Source: Candidatus Pristimantibacillus lignocellulolyticus
GTDB taxonomy: Bacteria; Bacillota; Bacilli; Paenibacillales; Paenibacillaceae
NCBI GenBank assembly: GCA_023639215.1
Contig: CP097899.1
Span: 3,840,001 to 3,904,000, forward strand
Direction of reading: 5' to 3'
Length of the DNA stretch: 64,000 nucleotides
Shown here piece after piece: positions 1 to 7,402 of the stretch. A program made the translations under genes and the position numbers. Below the pieces are notes generated by a model. The model was given only the letters and a program-made list of their open reading frames with translations, ran no database searches and was not told where the DNA came from. Each line of letters opens with the position of its first letter. Position 1 is the stretch's first letter.

Positions 1-46
1 GATGAAGGATAAATATCTATTAGGATAAGAAGGGACATGATATTAG

Positions 47-241
47 ATGGTGCTAGATGTATATCGAATCATTCCTCAGTTTATAGTTATTGGGTTGATC
101 GTATTGTTTTTTGTGAGTTTTTGGTTATTTGTAACTCGAATAATAACTAGTAGAAAAAACACAGAGATATCAGTCAGAAGAATAGAAGAAAAGTTGGATA
201 TAATCATTGAAAAAATTAATAAGGATTCAACAGGTACATAA
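47..241 (+). CDS. Small single-pass membrane protein (DUF4083-like)
   Basis: This is a 64-residue protein of unknown function. It has one hydrophobic helix (about residues 10-30), a short basic stretch, and then an amphipathic helix with heptad-like spacing (about 38-58, EKLDIIIEKI). That layout, one N-terminal membrane span plus a short cytoplasmic coiled coil, resembles the DUF4083 family of small Bacillales membrane peptides, but the match is made from memory of the pattern only. A purine-rich AGAAGGGA lies about 11 bases upstream of the ATG. It stands first in an accessory pocket of small genes, and the product likely sits in the plasma membrane. Confidence 0.55.
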   Translation: MVLDVYRIIPQFIVIGLIVLFFVSFWLFVTRIITSRKNTEISVRRIEEKLDIIIEKINKDSTGT

Positions 242-243
242 GA

Positions 244-333
244 TTCTCGCGACGGCTTCACGTTGATCAGCAGATTGAATTCAAAGATGTATTGTTGTCT
301 GACAACTTGCTGCGCAAGTTATTGAATACTTGA
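244..333 (+). pseudogene. Possible remnant of a coding region without a start codon
   Basis: Reading in the frame of base 244, about 29 codons run open to a TGA at 331-333 and give a protein-like sequence ending in LLSDNLLRKLLNT. No start codon with a ribosome-binding site precedes it; the frame is closed by TAA at 220-222, inside the upstream gene. Base composition is richer in G and C than the flanks (for example CGCGACGGC). It may be the tail end of a deleted gene, or chance. The family was not recognised. Confidence 0.2.
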
Positions 334-382
334 ACGTAATATGACATACCTCGAATAATTTAAAATAAGGAGTTCAATTTAT

Positions 383-913
383 ATGGTAACTTTTCAAATA
401 ATGTCTCAAGACCAGGTCAACAGATTGCTTGATATCGATAGATCAGAATATATCGATATCATATATGAAATAAGAAACGGGGAAATGATTGCAATTCCAT
501 CAGAGCATGAATGCCCAACTTGGACTGAAGAAATGATGGAAGGATTACAAAAACGTTTTGAATTTGAAATAGCTAATGGTGGATTTGCTGTAGGTGCATT
601 TGATGAAAATAAGTTAATTGGATTTGGAGTGCTAGCTTATAAATTCAGGGGAAGAGATTTGAATCAACTTCAAGTTGACTTAATGTACGTGACTAGAAAT
701 TATAGAAGGCAAGGAATTGGAACTAGAATCTTTAACCAACTAAGTGAAGAAGCAAAAAGAAGAGGCGCTAAATATCTTTATATATCTTCAACAGAAACAA
801 GATCAGCAGTTTCGTTTTATCAAAGTAATGGGAGTTATTTAGCCACTGAAATAGATGAAGAACTGTATAATCTGGAACCTAAAGACATTCACTTGATTAT
901 TGAACTTGAATAG
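383..913 (+). CDS. GNAT-family N-acetyltransferase
   Basis: This is a 176-residue protein of the Gcn5-related acetyltransferase fold, which moves an acetyl group from acetyl-CoA to an amine. The acetyl-CoA pyrophosphate-binding motif A is clear: VTRNYRRQGIG at residues 103-113 fits the R/Q-x-x-G-x-G/A signature. It is followed by the expected helix and the strand YLYISSTETRSAVSFYQSNG (motif B; conserved Tyr and Asn near the end). The length is normal for a single-domain GNAT. AAGGAG precedes the ATG. The substrate cannot be told from sequence. It stands alone between short intergenic regions in the accessory pocket. Confidence 0.88.
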   Translation: MVTFQIMSQDQVNRLLDIDRSEYIDIIYEIRNGEMIAIPSEHECPTWTEEMMEGLQKRFEFEIANGGFAVGAFDENKLIGFGVLAYKFRGRDLNQLQVDLMYVTRNYRRQGIGTRIFNQLSEEAKRRGAKYLYISSTETRSAVSFYQSNGSYLATEIDEELYNLEPKDIHLIIELE

Positions 914-943
914 GAAAGTTAAGAGAGGATATTTTTAATTAGC

Positions 944-1126
944 ATGCAGAACTTACAAGAATTAGATTTGAGGCTAAGCTCAATTGATAATGAATGAACT
1001 ATTTATTTTTCCTTTCTAGAATATGTAACAGGAAGAAGTCCATCAATTTCATATTCGGTTTTGATTCAAAATCATTCATTTTCATATAAATATAAAGAAT
1101 ACGTTAATAGAATTATTGAGTTGTGA
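944..1126 (+). pseudogene. Small ORF interrupted by an in-frame TGA
   Basis: From ATG 944 a 60-codon frame runs to TGA 1124-1126, with a single in-frame TGA at 995-997 (codon 18). The conceptual product reads DNE-stop-TIYFSFLEY, and a TGG (Trp) at that position would restore one continuous protein ending in KEYVNRIIEL. Both halves look like ordinary coding sequence. A purine-rich AGAGAGGA lies about 15 bases upstream, rather far. I read it as a recently inactivated small gene of unknown family. No neighbouring structure supports selenocysteine insertion. Confidence 0.4.
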
Positions 1127-1159
1127 AATCAGTTGAAACCGGAGGGGACGAAGATCTTA

Positions 1160-1612
1160 TTGAAAATATATAAAATCATATTATGGATTCTATTAATTGC
1201 ATACGTCTTTGTATTGATAAAATATTTAATCTTAGATAGAATGATATACCAAAATCATGTAGGAAGAAATTTTAATTTATATCCTTTTAATTCCATTAGA
1301 GCATATTTACTTCATAAGGATAATTACAACTTTAATACTTGGGCTTTGAATTTGTTTGGAAACATGATCATGCTGGTACCCTTTAGTATACTAATGCCTT
1401 TGTTGTTTTCAATGCTTAGAAAGACAAATATTTTTATAGTGTGCTTATTCGTATTTAACATTGGAATTGAAGTGTTTCAATACTTCTCGGGTTTTGGCAG
1501 CTTTGATGTGGATGATCTAATCTTGAATAGTTCAGGTGCTCTGGTCGCATATATTATACTAAGAGTCCTATTATTATTTAAGTTCGCAAAGAAGTTTACA
1601 AAGTCAATGTGA
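1160..1612 (+). CDS. VanZ-like family membrane protein
   Basis: This is an integral membrane protein of about 150 residues with four predicted spans. The VanZ-like hallmarks are present: the NLFGNMIMLVPFSILMP segment and the later EVFQYFSGFGSFDVDDLILNSSGALVAY segment (E-x-x-Q, then F-D-V-D-D-L-I-L-N-x-x-G). Family members include teicoplanin-resistance VanZ, but most have no proven role, so resistance should not be assumed. The start is uncertain. TTG at 1160 follows GGAGGGG (1141-1147) at a rather long 12-base spacing, whereas an in-frame TTG at 1133 has no ribosome-binding site. Confidence 0.8.
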   Translation: MKIYKIILWILLIAYVFVLIKYLILDRMIYQNHVGRNFNLYPFNSIRAYLLHKDNYNFNTWALNLFGNMIMLVPFSILMPLLFSMLRKTNIFIVCLFVFNIGIEVFQYFSGFGSFDVDDLILNSSGALVAYIILRVLLLFKFAKKFTKSM

Positions 1613-1711
1613 CTAATTTATAGAAGATGCAGTAATGATTTATGTTGTAGATATTGTATTTAATTGGAACGAAATAGTTATCTAGTAAGTGTAGTAAGAG
1701 AGGAGAATTCA

Positions 1712-2221
1712 ATGAAAGTAAAGCTAAGTATGGAAGATCTTAAAAACATGCAATTGAGTTGGAAATGTATTGAACCGATGTTACTTGCTGTTCGTGGGAA
1801 AGACTACCCAACTAAAATAGAAATGTATCAAAAGCTAAATGAAGGTCAAAAAGGATTGTATTTATTTTACTCATTTCATAATCACGCCAAAACAATGGCA
1901 GAGTTCTACTGGTTTTCGAATTATTACATAACTGAGATTCAGTCATGGAGTGGAATTAAAAGTGGAGTTGAGTTTTATCAGGATAATGAAATGGTAGTCT
2001 TATTAGATCAAATTGAACTTTTCATTCAACAGCGTAATCAAAAGAATAACTTAGAGCGAAAAGTAAGTCCATCTGATTTAGAAATTGATGAGAAATTATA
2101 TAATGAGGTAAAAGTGCTTTTTGATAGATATAGAGTATTATCCGAAAATACAATTAAACTGATGAATAAGTGGATTATTAATCATGAAGTAGATTTCATT
2201 GAGATTGATTTCAGTAAGTAA
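1712..2221 (+). CDS. Hypothetical protein, 169 residues
   Basis: This soluble protein was not recognised. The ATG at 1712 is chosen because AGAGAGGAG lies 5-10 bases upstream; the frame is also open further upstream to a TTG at 1664 without such a site. The sequence is rich in aromatic residues in the middle (MAEFYWFSNYYITEIQSW) and charged and helical toward the end. It has no signal peptide or membrane span. It sits between the VanZ-like gene and a small membrane protein gene in the accessory pocket, and nothing in the context suggests a role. Confidence 0.6.
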   Translation: MKVKLSMEDLKNMQLSWKCIEPMLLAVRGKDYPTKIEMYQKLNEGQKGLYLFYSFHNHAKTMAEFYWFSNYYITEIQSWSGIKSGVEFYQDNEMVVLLDQIELFIQQRNQKNNLERKVSPSDLEIDEKLYNEVKVLFDRYRVLSENTIKLMNKWIINHEVDFIEIDFSK

Positions 2222-2294
2222 CTCACAAAAAGCAGTAAAGTCATATTATAAAGTGCTAGTGCTTACGACATGACAAACAAAGGTGGGTTATTTT

Positions 2295-2723
2295 TTGGAA
2301 AATCAAATTACAGTATCTTATTGGTATGGAAAGTATGGGTTTGTACCTTTCCTATTCCTTATAATTAGCTTGCTGTTTTCAATTTTAGATTCAATATATG
2401 ATTTTCCTACAATTAGCTACTTATTTATTGTATTATTATTTATTCCATTATTCATTTTATGTTTATTGCATTTAAACAAAAAGTATACCCTTATATTATT
2501 ACAAGATGAGATTATGCTGTCTGGTGAGAGAATTCTTAAGGGAGAAGAAATAAAGAAGATAGAATTAAGATATGGTAATTCTATCTTCATTTATATGAGA
2601 CACATGAATTTTTTAAAGAAAATCGTACATCTCCAAGTAAATGTTTCAGATTCAGAATTAGTTAACAAAATATTATTAGAATGGTCAAATCAAAATAACA
2701 AAAGTTACAAAAGAATATTATAA
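2295..2723 (+). CDS. Hypothetical membrane protein with two spans
   Basis: This is a protein of about 142 residues with two hydrophobic segments near the N-terminus (FVPFLFLIISLLFSI and YLFIVLLFIPLFILCLL). A beta-rich cytoplasmic tail follows (KKYTLILLQDEIMLSGERILKGEEIKKIELRYGN), reminiscent of the bacterial PH-like domains found after two membrane helices. That comparison is an inference. TTG at 2295 follows AAAGGTGGG (2279-2287) at good spacing; the GTG at 2283 lies inside that site and is less likely. The stop is 14 bases before the broken methyltransferase gene, so the two may have been co-transcribed. Confidence 0.55.
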   Translation: MENQITVSYWYGKYGFVPFLFLIISLLFSILDSIYDFPTISYLFIVLLFIPLFILCLLHLNKKYTLILLQDEIMLSGERILKGEEIKKIELRYGNSIFIYMRHMNFLKKIVHLQVNVSDSELVNKILLEWSNQNNKSYKRIL

Positions 2724-2737
2724 CGGAGCTGAATATA

Positions 2738-3441
2738 TTGAAGCAGCTTAAAAAAATTAGGATGAATGAAAAGGCTTATCATGATCGATGTTACAGCCAA
2801 AACAAACTATTTGTAGAAGGATCATGGTTAAGTAAACCGGCTAAAAGTGTGATTGATGTTATGAGTACCTTTGAAGGACAAGATAATTTGAAATTATTAG
2901 ATTTGGGTAGTGGCGTAGGAAGAAATAGCATACCTATTGCACAACGATATGGTCATCAGATCGAGAAAATAATTGGTGTAGATTTAATAGAATCAGCAAA
3001 ACACTATGCAGATCAATATGCAGCGCAATATGCTGTGGGAGATAAAATCGAAACGATTGTGTCAGATATGAGTGAATTTGTTATAGCAAAAGATGTTTAT
3101 AATTATATTTTTGCAGTATCCAGTCTGGGCATATTGAAAGTATAGAAGTATTTGAAGAGGTTTTACATTGTATTATAGAGGGAACAACTACTAATGGAAT
3201 AAATGCATTTATAATTAGTACCAATGTAACGGAGTATTCTTTAACAACCAATAGTTATCTAGAACCAAGCTATGAGATTTTATTTAAAACACAGCAACTA
3301 CTAAACATATTAAATGCCAATTATGCTAGTTGGGATATCATAAAACATGATATTAAGCCTTACGAAGTTGAGATCAATCGAGACGAAGAACATGTTCTGT
3401 TAAAAGGAGATGTTGTAACTTGGATCGTCAACAAACGCTGA
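2738..3441 (+). pseudogene. Class I SAM-dependent methyltransferase, frameshifted
   Basis: The TTG start at 2738 is preceded by GGAG nine bases upstream. The N-terminal part carries the SAM-binding motif I LLDLGSGVGRNS (about residues 51-62) and an acidic motif II region IIGVDLIESA. The original frame ends at 3145 after YIFAVSSL. A second frame, beginning with HIESIEVFEEVLHCI right after the CTGGG at 3126-3130, continues open to TGA 3439-3441. Adding one base near 3127-3130 joins the two into about 234 residues, a normal length for this fold. This indicates a one-base deletion, or a sequencing error. The substrate is unknown. Confidence 0.75.
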
Positions 3442-3500
3442 TTAATTACTGTCGTATGGATTAAGCAAGTTATATCAACTAGAGATGGCGGGATGATATT

Positions 3501-3971
3501 ATGAAGAAAAAGTGGATACTGAGTAGCATTATTGTAATTGCATTGATATACGGTTTATATGCTTATCATCGTCCGAACTACGTAGAGTTAAGCTTCAACA
3601 GTATGATCTTCTCAATGGATAGTGATTTTGAGCAATCAACAATAGTTTCTATGAAAGGTGATCACTATAGAAGTCTACTAGGTAATGGTATGTTTCTAGG
3701 TGAACTAAGCGTAGATGAAGATTTGAAGTATAATGTCAAACTGACAAAGGGAAGAAAAAGTTACGAAGATATTATTACTACTTGGGATTCTAATAAAAAT
3801 ACTATTATTATTGGTTACGTAGAAGTCTCTCATGAGTTAGATAAGGTATGGATCCAATTGGATGATATTAATGAGCGTTATTCTTTGTCTGAAGGGCATG
3901 TAGCAGGGCCAGCTAGTGCCTCTATAGAAGAAAAACAGATTTCTAGCAAGATCGTCGATGGAATAAAATGA
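3501..3971 (+). CDS. Hypothetical membrane-anchored or secreted protein
   Basis: This is a 156-residue protein with a classic N-terminal signal or anchor: basic MKKKW, then a hydrophobic stretch (about residues 6-21, ILSSIIVIALIYGLYA). No lipobox cysteine is present and no clear AxA cleavage site is seen, so it may stay membrane-tethered with its tail outside. The rest is polar and beta-rich and was not recognised. GGCGGGATG lies before the ATG. It converges with yifB, with only 19 bases between the two stop codons and no visible terminator there. Confidence 0.6.
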   Translation: MKKKWILSSIIVIALIYGLYAYHRPNYVELSFNSMIFSMDSDFEQSTIVSMKGDHYRSLLGNGMFLGELSVDEDLKYNVKLTKGRKSYEDIITTWDSNKNTIIIGYVEVSHELDKVWIQLDDINERYSLSEGHVAGPASASIEEKQISSKIVDGIK

Positions 3972-3990
3972 AAAGAACTTATGGTTTCAA

Positions 3991-5538
3991 CTACAAATGA
4001 AGCTGAATATCGAGTTTCCTATACTGAATCGCTTCAGCAACATGTTCTAATTGAACATCGATACAACCTGCAAGATCAGCAATTGTACGAGCAATTTTAA
4101 TAATTCGATCATAACCGCGCATACTCATCCCCAATGTTTGAAACGCATTTTCAATTAATTCGTGTGCTTCTTTTGGTAATTTAACTAACTGCTTAATTCC
4201 TTGAGTCGTTAATTCACTATTATAATTGAATGCATATCGACGATATCGTTGCTGTTGCAATGTAACGGCTTGCTGAACTAGATTACGCATTTGCTCAGAC
4301 GTCATAGCAAGATCATCTTTAGAATGAACAAGCGAAGTGGGTCGAGCAACATCAATTTGTAAGTCAATTCGATCCAATAGCGGTCCAGATAGTTTAGCTC
4401 GATAGCGATGAATCATCGCTTGTGTACAGGAGCAATTCTGACCTTCACGTTCAAAGCCGTAAAATCCACATGGGCAAGGATTGTACGATGCCGCTAGTAG
4501 AAATGAAGCGGGAAATGTAACATGACTTCTTGCTCTAGATATCGTTACTGTATGTTCTTCCATTGGTTGACGAAGTAACTCTAGCACTTGCCTTGAAAAC
4601 TCTGGTAGTTCATCGAGGAACAGTACTCCATGATGCGAAAGAGTAACTTCACCGGGCTTAGGAATACTACCACCGCCGATGAGCCCACCGACTGAAATCG
4701 AATGATGGGGGGAACGGAAAGGTGGTGCAGTAAGAAATGCTGATGTTTGCGTAGGTAACTTACCTGCAACACTATAGATTTTGGTGACTTCCAGTGCTTC
4801 TGCTTCCTGAAGCGGTGGCATAATGCTCGGAAGTCGGCGCATTAGCATCGTTTTACCAACTCCTGGTGGACCCGCTACGATTATGTTATGACGACCAGCA
4901 GCTGCTATTAATAATGCTCGTTTTGCTTCTTGCTGACCAACGACATCACTAATATCAATGTCTTGCCGATGAACTCTAGTAGTTGAAGCTTGATTACGTC
5001 CTTTCTGATGCGAAGCTAGTAATTCCTCTGACGATACATAATTGATATTTTCTATTTCTCGTAAATTAGTAATAGGGCAAAGTAGTAATCCAGAAATGAG
5101 TGAAGCTTCGAAAGAATTCACATGTGGTAATATAATTTTGTTAATTCCAGCTGACTTAGCGTATTCTAGCATGGCAAGGATGCCATGAACTGGTCTAATA
5201 TGACCGTCTAACGATAATTCACCTACAACTAACGATTGTGAAAGTTCACAGTTGATTTGCTTAGATGCCTTCAGTATTCCAGCAGCAATAGCAAGATCTA
5301 GTCCTGTTCCTTCTTTCTTCATGTCTGCAGGTGCGAGATTTATTGTAATTCGCTCCAAAGGAAATTGATAATTACTATTTCGAATAGCTGATCGTACGCG
5401 TTCAACGGATTCGCGGATAGCTGAGTCTGGCAATCCGACTACATTTATTAAAGGTATCCCGCTCGTTATATCGACCTCAACCGTTATTCCGCGTCCATTT
5501 ACTCCAATAACAATTGCGCTAGCAAGTGATGTATACAC
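3991..5538 (-). CDS. yifB: YifB/ComM family Mg-chelatase-like AAA+ ATPase
   Basis: The protein is about 515 residues. It starts with an S5-like/ChlI-type domain (SLASAIVIGVNGRGITVEVDI) and continues with an AAA+ core carrying Walker A GPPGVGKT (about 223-230) and Walker B GVLFLDE. A cysteine cluster (NPCPCGFYG...CSC) and a C-terminal Mg-chelatase domain (RGYDRIIKIARTIADLAG) follow. ComM of Haemophilus and Vibrio is a helicase that promotes branch migration during natural transformation; the Firmicute role is less clear. GTG at 5538 is preferred because GGGGGTG lies just upstream; an in-frame TTG at 5553 is possible. It is the only long gene on the minus strand in this window. Confidence 0.92.
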   Translation of the reverse strand: MYTSLASAIVIGVNGRGITVEVDITSGIPLINVVGLPDSAIRESVERVRSAIRNSNYQFPLERITINLAPADMKKEGTGLDLAIAAGILKASKQINCELSQSLVVGELSLDGHIRPVHGILAMLEYAKSAGINKIILPHVNSFEASLISGLLLCPITNLREIENINYVSSEELLASHQKGRNQASTTRVHRQDIDISDVVGQQEAKRALLIAAAGRHNIIVAGPPGVGKTMLMRRLPSIMPPLQEAEALEVTKIYSVAGKLPTQTSAFLTAPPFRSPHHSISVGGLIGGGSIPKPGEVTLSHHGVLFLDELPEFSRQVLELLRQPMEEHTVTISRARSHVTFPASFLLAASYNPCPCGFYGFEREGQNCSCTQAMIHRYRAKLSGPLLDRIDLQIDVARPTSLVHSKDDLAMTSEQMRNLVQQAVTLQQQRYRRYAFNYNSELTTQGIKQLVKLPKEAHELIENAFQTLGMSMRGYDRIIKIARTIADLAGCIDVQLEHVAEAIQYRKLDIQLHL

Positions 5539-5699
5539 AAAAAACACCCCCAATGGTTAGATTGGAGGTGCTTCCTCATGTTATCTATTCATTTAATCAT
5601 AAGTAGCTAATGAAAATTTGTCAATTAAAGGTTAATAGCGTGTGCGGTAACTATTCATCACATGATAGATATGTAACTACTGAATTAAATGAATAACCA

Positions 5700-5933
5700 G
5701 AGCAAAAAGCCTCAAAAGTAATGTCTATATGAGCAAAATGAGAAGAAAGGACGCAATAGACCACAAAATTAATGCTTATGCGAGCGAAATGTGAAAAAAG
5801 CGCACAATAAACCTCAAAAATGATGCCTATACGAGAAAAATGAGAAGAAGGACGCAATAGACCGCAAAATTAATGCTTATACGAGCAAAATGAGCAGAAA
5901 GCTCACAATAGTCCTCAAAAGTAATTTCTATGC
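5700..5933. repeat. Tandem array of 51-bp imperfect repeats
   Basis: Four units can be aligned at 5731-5781, 5782-5832, 5833-5882 (50 bp, one base lost) and 5883-5933, with a shortened copy at 5700-5730. Each unit follows the pattern GAGCAAAATGAGAAGAAAGG, then ACGCAATAGACC, then CAAAATTAATGCTTATGC. Units 1 and 3, and units 2 and 4, are most alike, so a 102-bp higher-order duplication is likely. On the minus strand one frame is open for 68 codons with a 17-residue period (SHFxRIxIxF-VYC), but the one-base loss breaks it. It lies in the 652-bp gap between the yifB start and sucC. The rest of that gap shows only the possible sucC promoter and a weak inverted repeat. Confidence 0.85.
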
Positions 5934-6045
5934 ACGTTATTTGTGCATCATAAGCCTCACCCAAACCTAAAGCGGAAATACTTAATTAGCGATTATACTA
6001 TGAAAAGTAGGCTATTAAGCGGGAAAGAAAGTGGCAAAATTTCAA

Positions 6046-6069
6046 CGATATCAAAAAGAGATCATATCG
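6046..6069. promoter_or_regulatory. Inverted repeat upstream of sucC
   Basis: CGATAT (6046-6051) and ATATCG (6064-6069) form a perfect 6-base inverted repeat with a 12-base spacer. It lies about 60 bases upstream of the proposed sucC -10 box. It could be an operator, but six bases is short enough to arise by chance in AT-rich sequence. Confidence 0.2.
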
Positions 6070-6124
6070 ATAGCAAAATAAGCTCACTCTTTTTTTAGAA
6101 ATGAGAGATAATCATGAAGAAAGA

Positions 6125-6133
6125 TGTTACAAT
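6125..6133 (+). promoter_or_regulatory. Possible extended -10 promoter for sucCD
   Basis: TGTTACAAT at 6125-6133 matches an extended -10 element (TG, one base, then TACAAT), about 57 bases before the sucC ATG. No good -35 box is seen at the right distance, as is usual for extended -10 promoters. Sequence match only. Confidence 0.35.
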
Positions 6134-6190
6134 GTAAGCAGTTTCTTTGTACATATTACTGTAATAGTCAGTGAAATGGAGGATTTCAAC

Positions 6191-7351
6191 ATGAATATCC
6201 ATGAGTATCAAGGCAAAGCTGTACTAAAACAATATGGCGTATCCGTTCCCGAAGGGAAAGTAGCGTTCACAGTTGATGAAGCTGTACAAGCTGCGCAAGA
6301 ACTAGGGACTTCGGTAGTTGTCGTTAAAGCCCAAATTCATGCTGGTGGCCGTGGTAAAGCCGGTGGAGTAAAAGTAGCAAAAAATCTTGATGAAGTTAGA
6401 GCTTATGCAAGTGAAATTTTAGGCAAGGTGCTAGTTACTCATCAAACGGGTCCAGAAGGCAAAGAAGTTAAGCGCCTTCTAATTGAGCAAGGCTGTGACA
6501 TTAAGAAAGAGTACTACGTTGGTGTAGTTCTTGATCGTGCCACAGGTCGTGTAACATTTATGGCATCAGAAGAAGGCGGTACTGAGATCGAAGAGGTTGC
6601 TGCCAGTAATCCAGAGAAAATTTTTAAAGAAGTGGTTGATCCTGCAATTGGTTTGCAAGCTTACCAAGCTCGCAAATTAGCATATGCTATCAACATTCCG
6701 AATGAACTAGTTAACAAAGCTGCTAAATTCATGCTTAGTTTATACAGCGCTTTCGTGGAAAAAGATTGCTCTATTGCCGAAATTAACCCTCTAGTTGTAA
6801 CAGGTGATGGAAACGTTATGGCATTGGATGCGAAATTGAATTTCGACTCTAACGCATTGTACCGTCACAAAGACATTTTAGATCTTCGCGATCTTGAAGA
6901 AGAAGATTCTAAAGAAATTGAAGCTTCCAAGTATGACCTTAGCTATATTGCACTTGATGGTGACATCGGTTGTATGGTTAATGGCGCAGGACTTGCGATG
7001 GCGACAATGGATATTATTAAACATTACGGTGGAGACCCAGCTAACTTCCTAGATGTAGGTGGCGGTGCGACTACTGAAAAAGTAACAGAAGCATTCAAAA
7101 TTATTCTGTCTGATGAAAAAGTTAAAGGTATTTTCGTGAACATTTTTGGCGGCATTATGCGTTGTGATGTTATCGCAAACGGTGTGGTAGAAGCTGCTAA
7201 GCAAATCGGCCTAGATCGTCCACTTGTCGTTCGTCTTGAAGGTACGAATGTGGAACTAGGAAAGCAGATTCTTAATGAATCTGGTCTGAATATTGTTGCG
7301 GCTGATTCCATGGCAGATGGCGCGCAAAAAATTGTAGCTCTAGTGAAATAG
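6191..7351 (+). CDS. sucC: Succinyl-CoA synthetase (ADP-forming) beta subunit
   Basis: SucC pairs with SucD to convert succinyl-CoA, ADP and phosphate to succinate, ATP and CoA in the TCA cycle. The 386 residues begin MNIHEYQGKAVLKQYGV, the usual start of the ATP-grasp domain. The nucleotide-binding AQIHAGGRGKAGGVK region and the C-terminal CoA-ligase fold (FVNIFGGIMRCDVIANG) are intact. The ATG at 6191 is chosen over an upstream in-frame start because GGAGG lies nine bases before it and family proteins begin there. sucD follows after 51 bases. Confidence 0.97.
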   Translation: MNIHEYQGKAVLKQYGVSVPEGKVAFTVDEAVQAAQELGTSVVVVKAQIHAGGRGKAGGVKVAKNLDEVRAYASEILGKVLVTHQTGPEGKEVKRLLIEQGCDIKKEYYVGVVLDRATGRVTFMASEEGGTEIEEVAASNPEKIFKEVVDPAIGLQAYQARKLAYAINIPNELVNKAAKFMLSLYSAFVEKDCSIAEINPLVVTGDGNVMALDAKLNFDSNALYRHKDILDLRDLEEEDSKEIEASKYDLSYIALDGDIGCMVNGAGLAMATMDIIKHYGGDPANFLDVGGGATTEKVTEAFKIILSDEKVKGIFVNIFGGIMRCDVIANGVVEAAKQIGLDRPLVVRLEGTNVELGKQILNESGLNIVAADSMADGAQKIVALVK

Positions 7352-7402
7352 AACTGCATTTCTCGAGTAAATACACGAAAACATTCAGAGGATGTGAGAT
7401 AA

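Noticed and set aside
995..997. In-frame TGA as a selenocysteine codon
   Set aside because: No SECIS-like hairpin was seen right after it, the product is not a known selenoprotein, and a Trp codon mutation explains it more simply.
1160..1612. Teicoplanin resistance gene vanZ
   Set aside because: The protein is only a VanZ-like family member with no other van genes nearby, and most such proteins have no link to resistance.
5651..5857. 68-codon minus-strand ORF across the tandem repeats as a real gene
   Set aside because: Its periodic sequence simply follows the DNA repeat, it begins inside a repeat unit with no ribosome-binding site, and one unit has a frame-breaking deletion.
5700..5933. 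CRISPR array
   Set aside because: The units are contiguous with no unique spacers, and there are no cas genes in the window.
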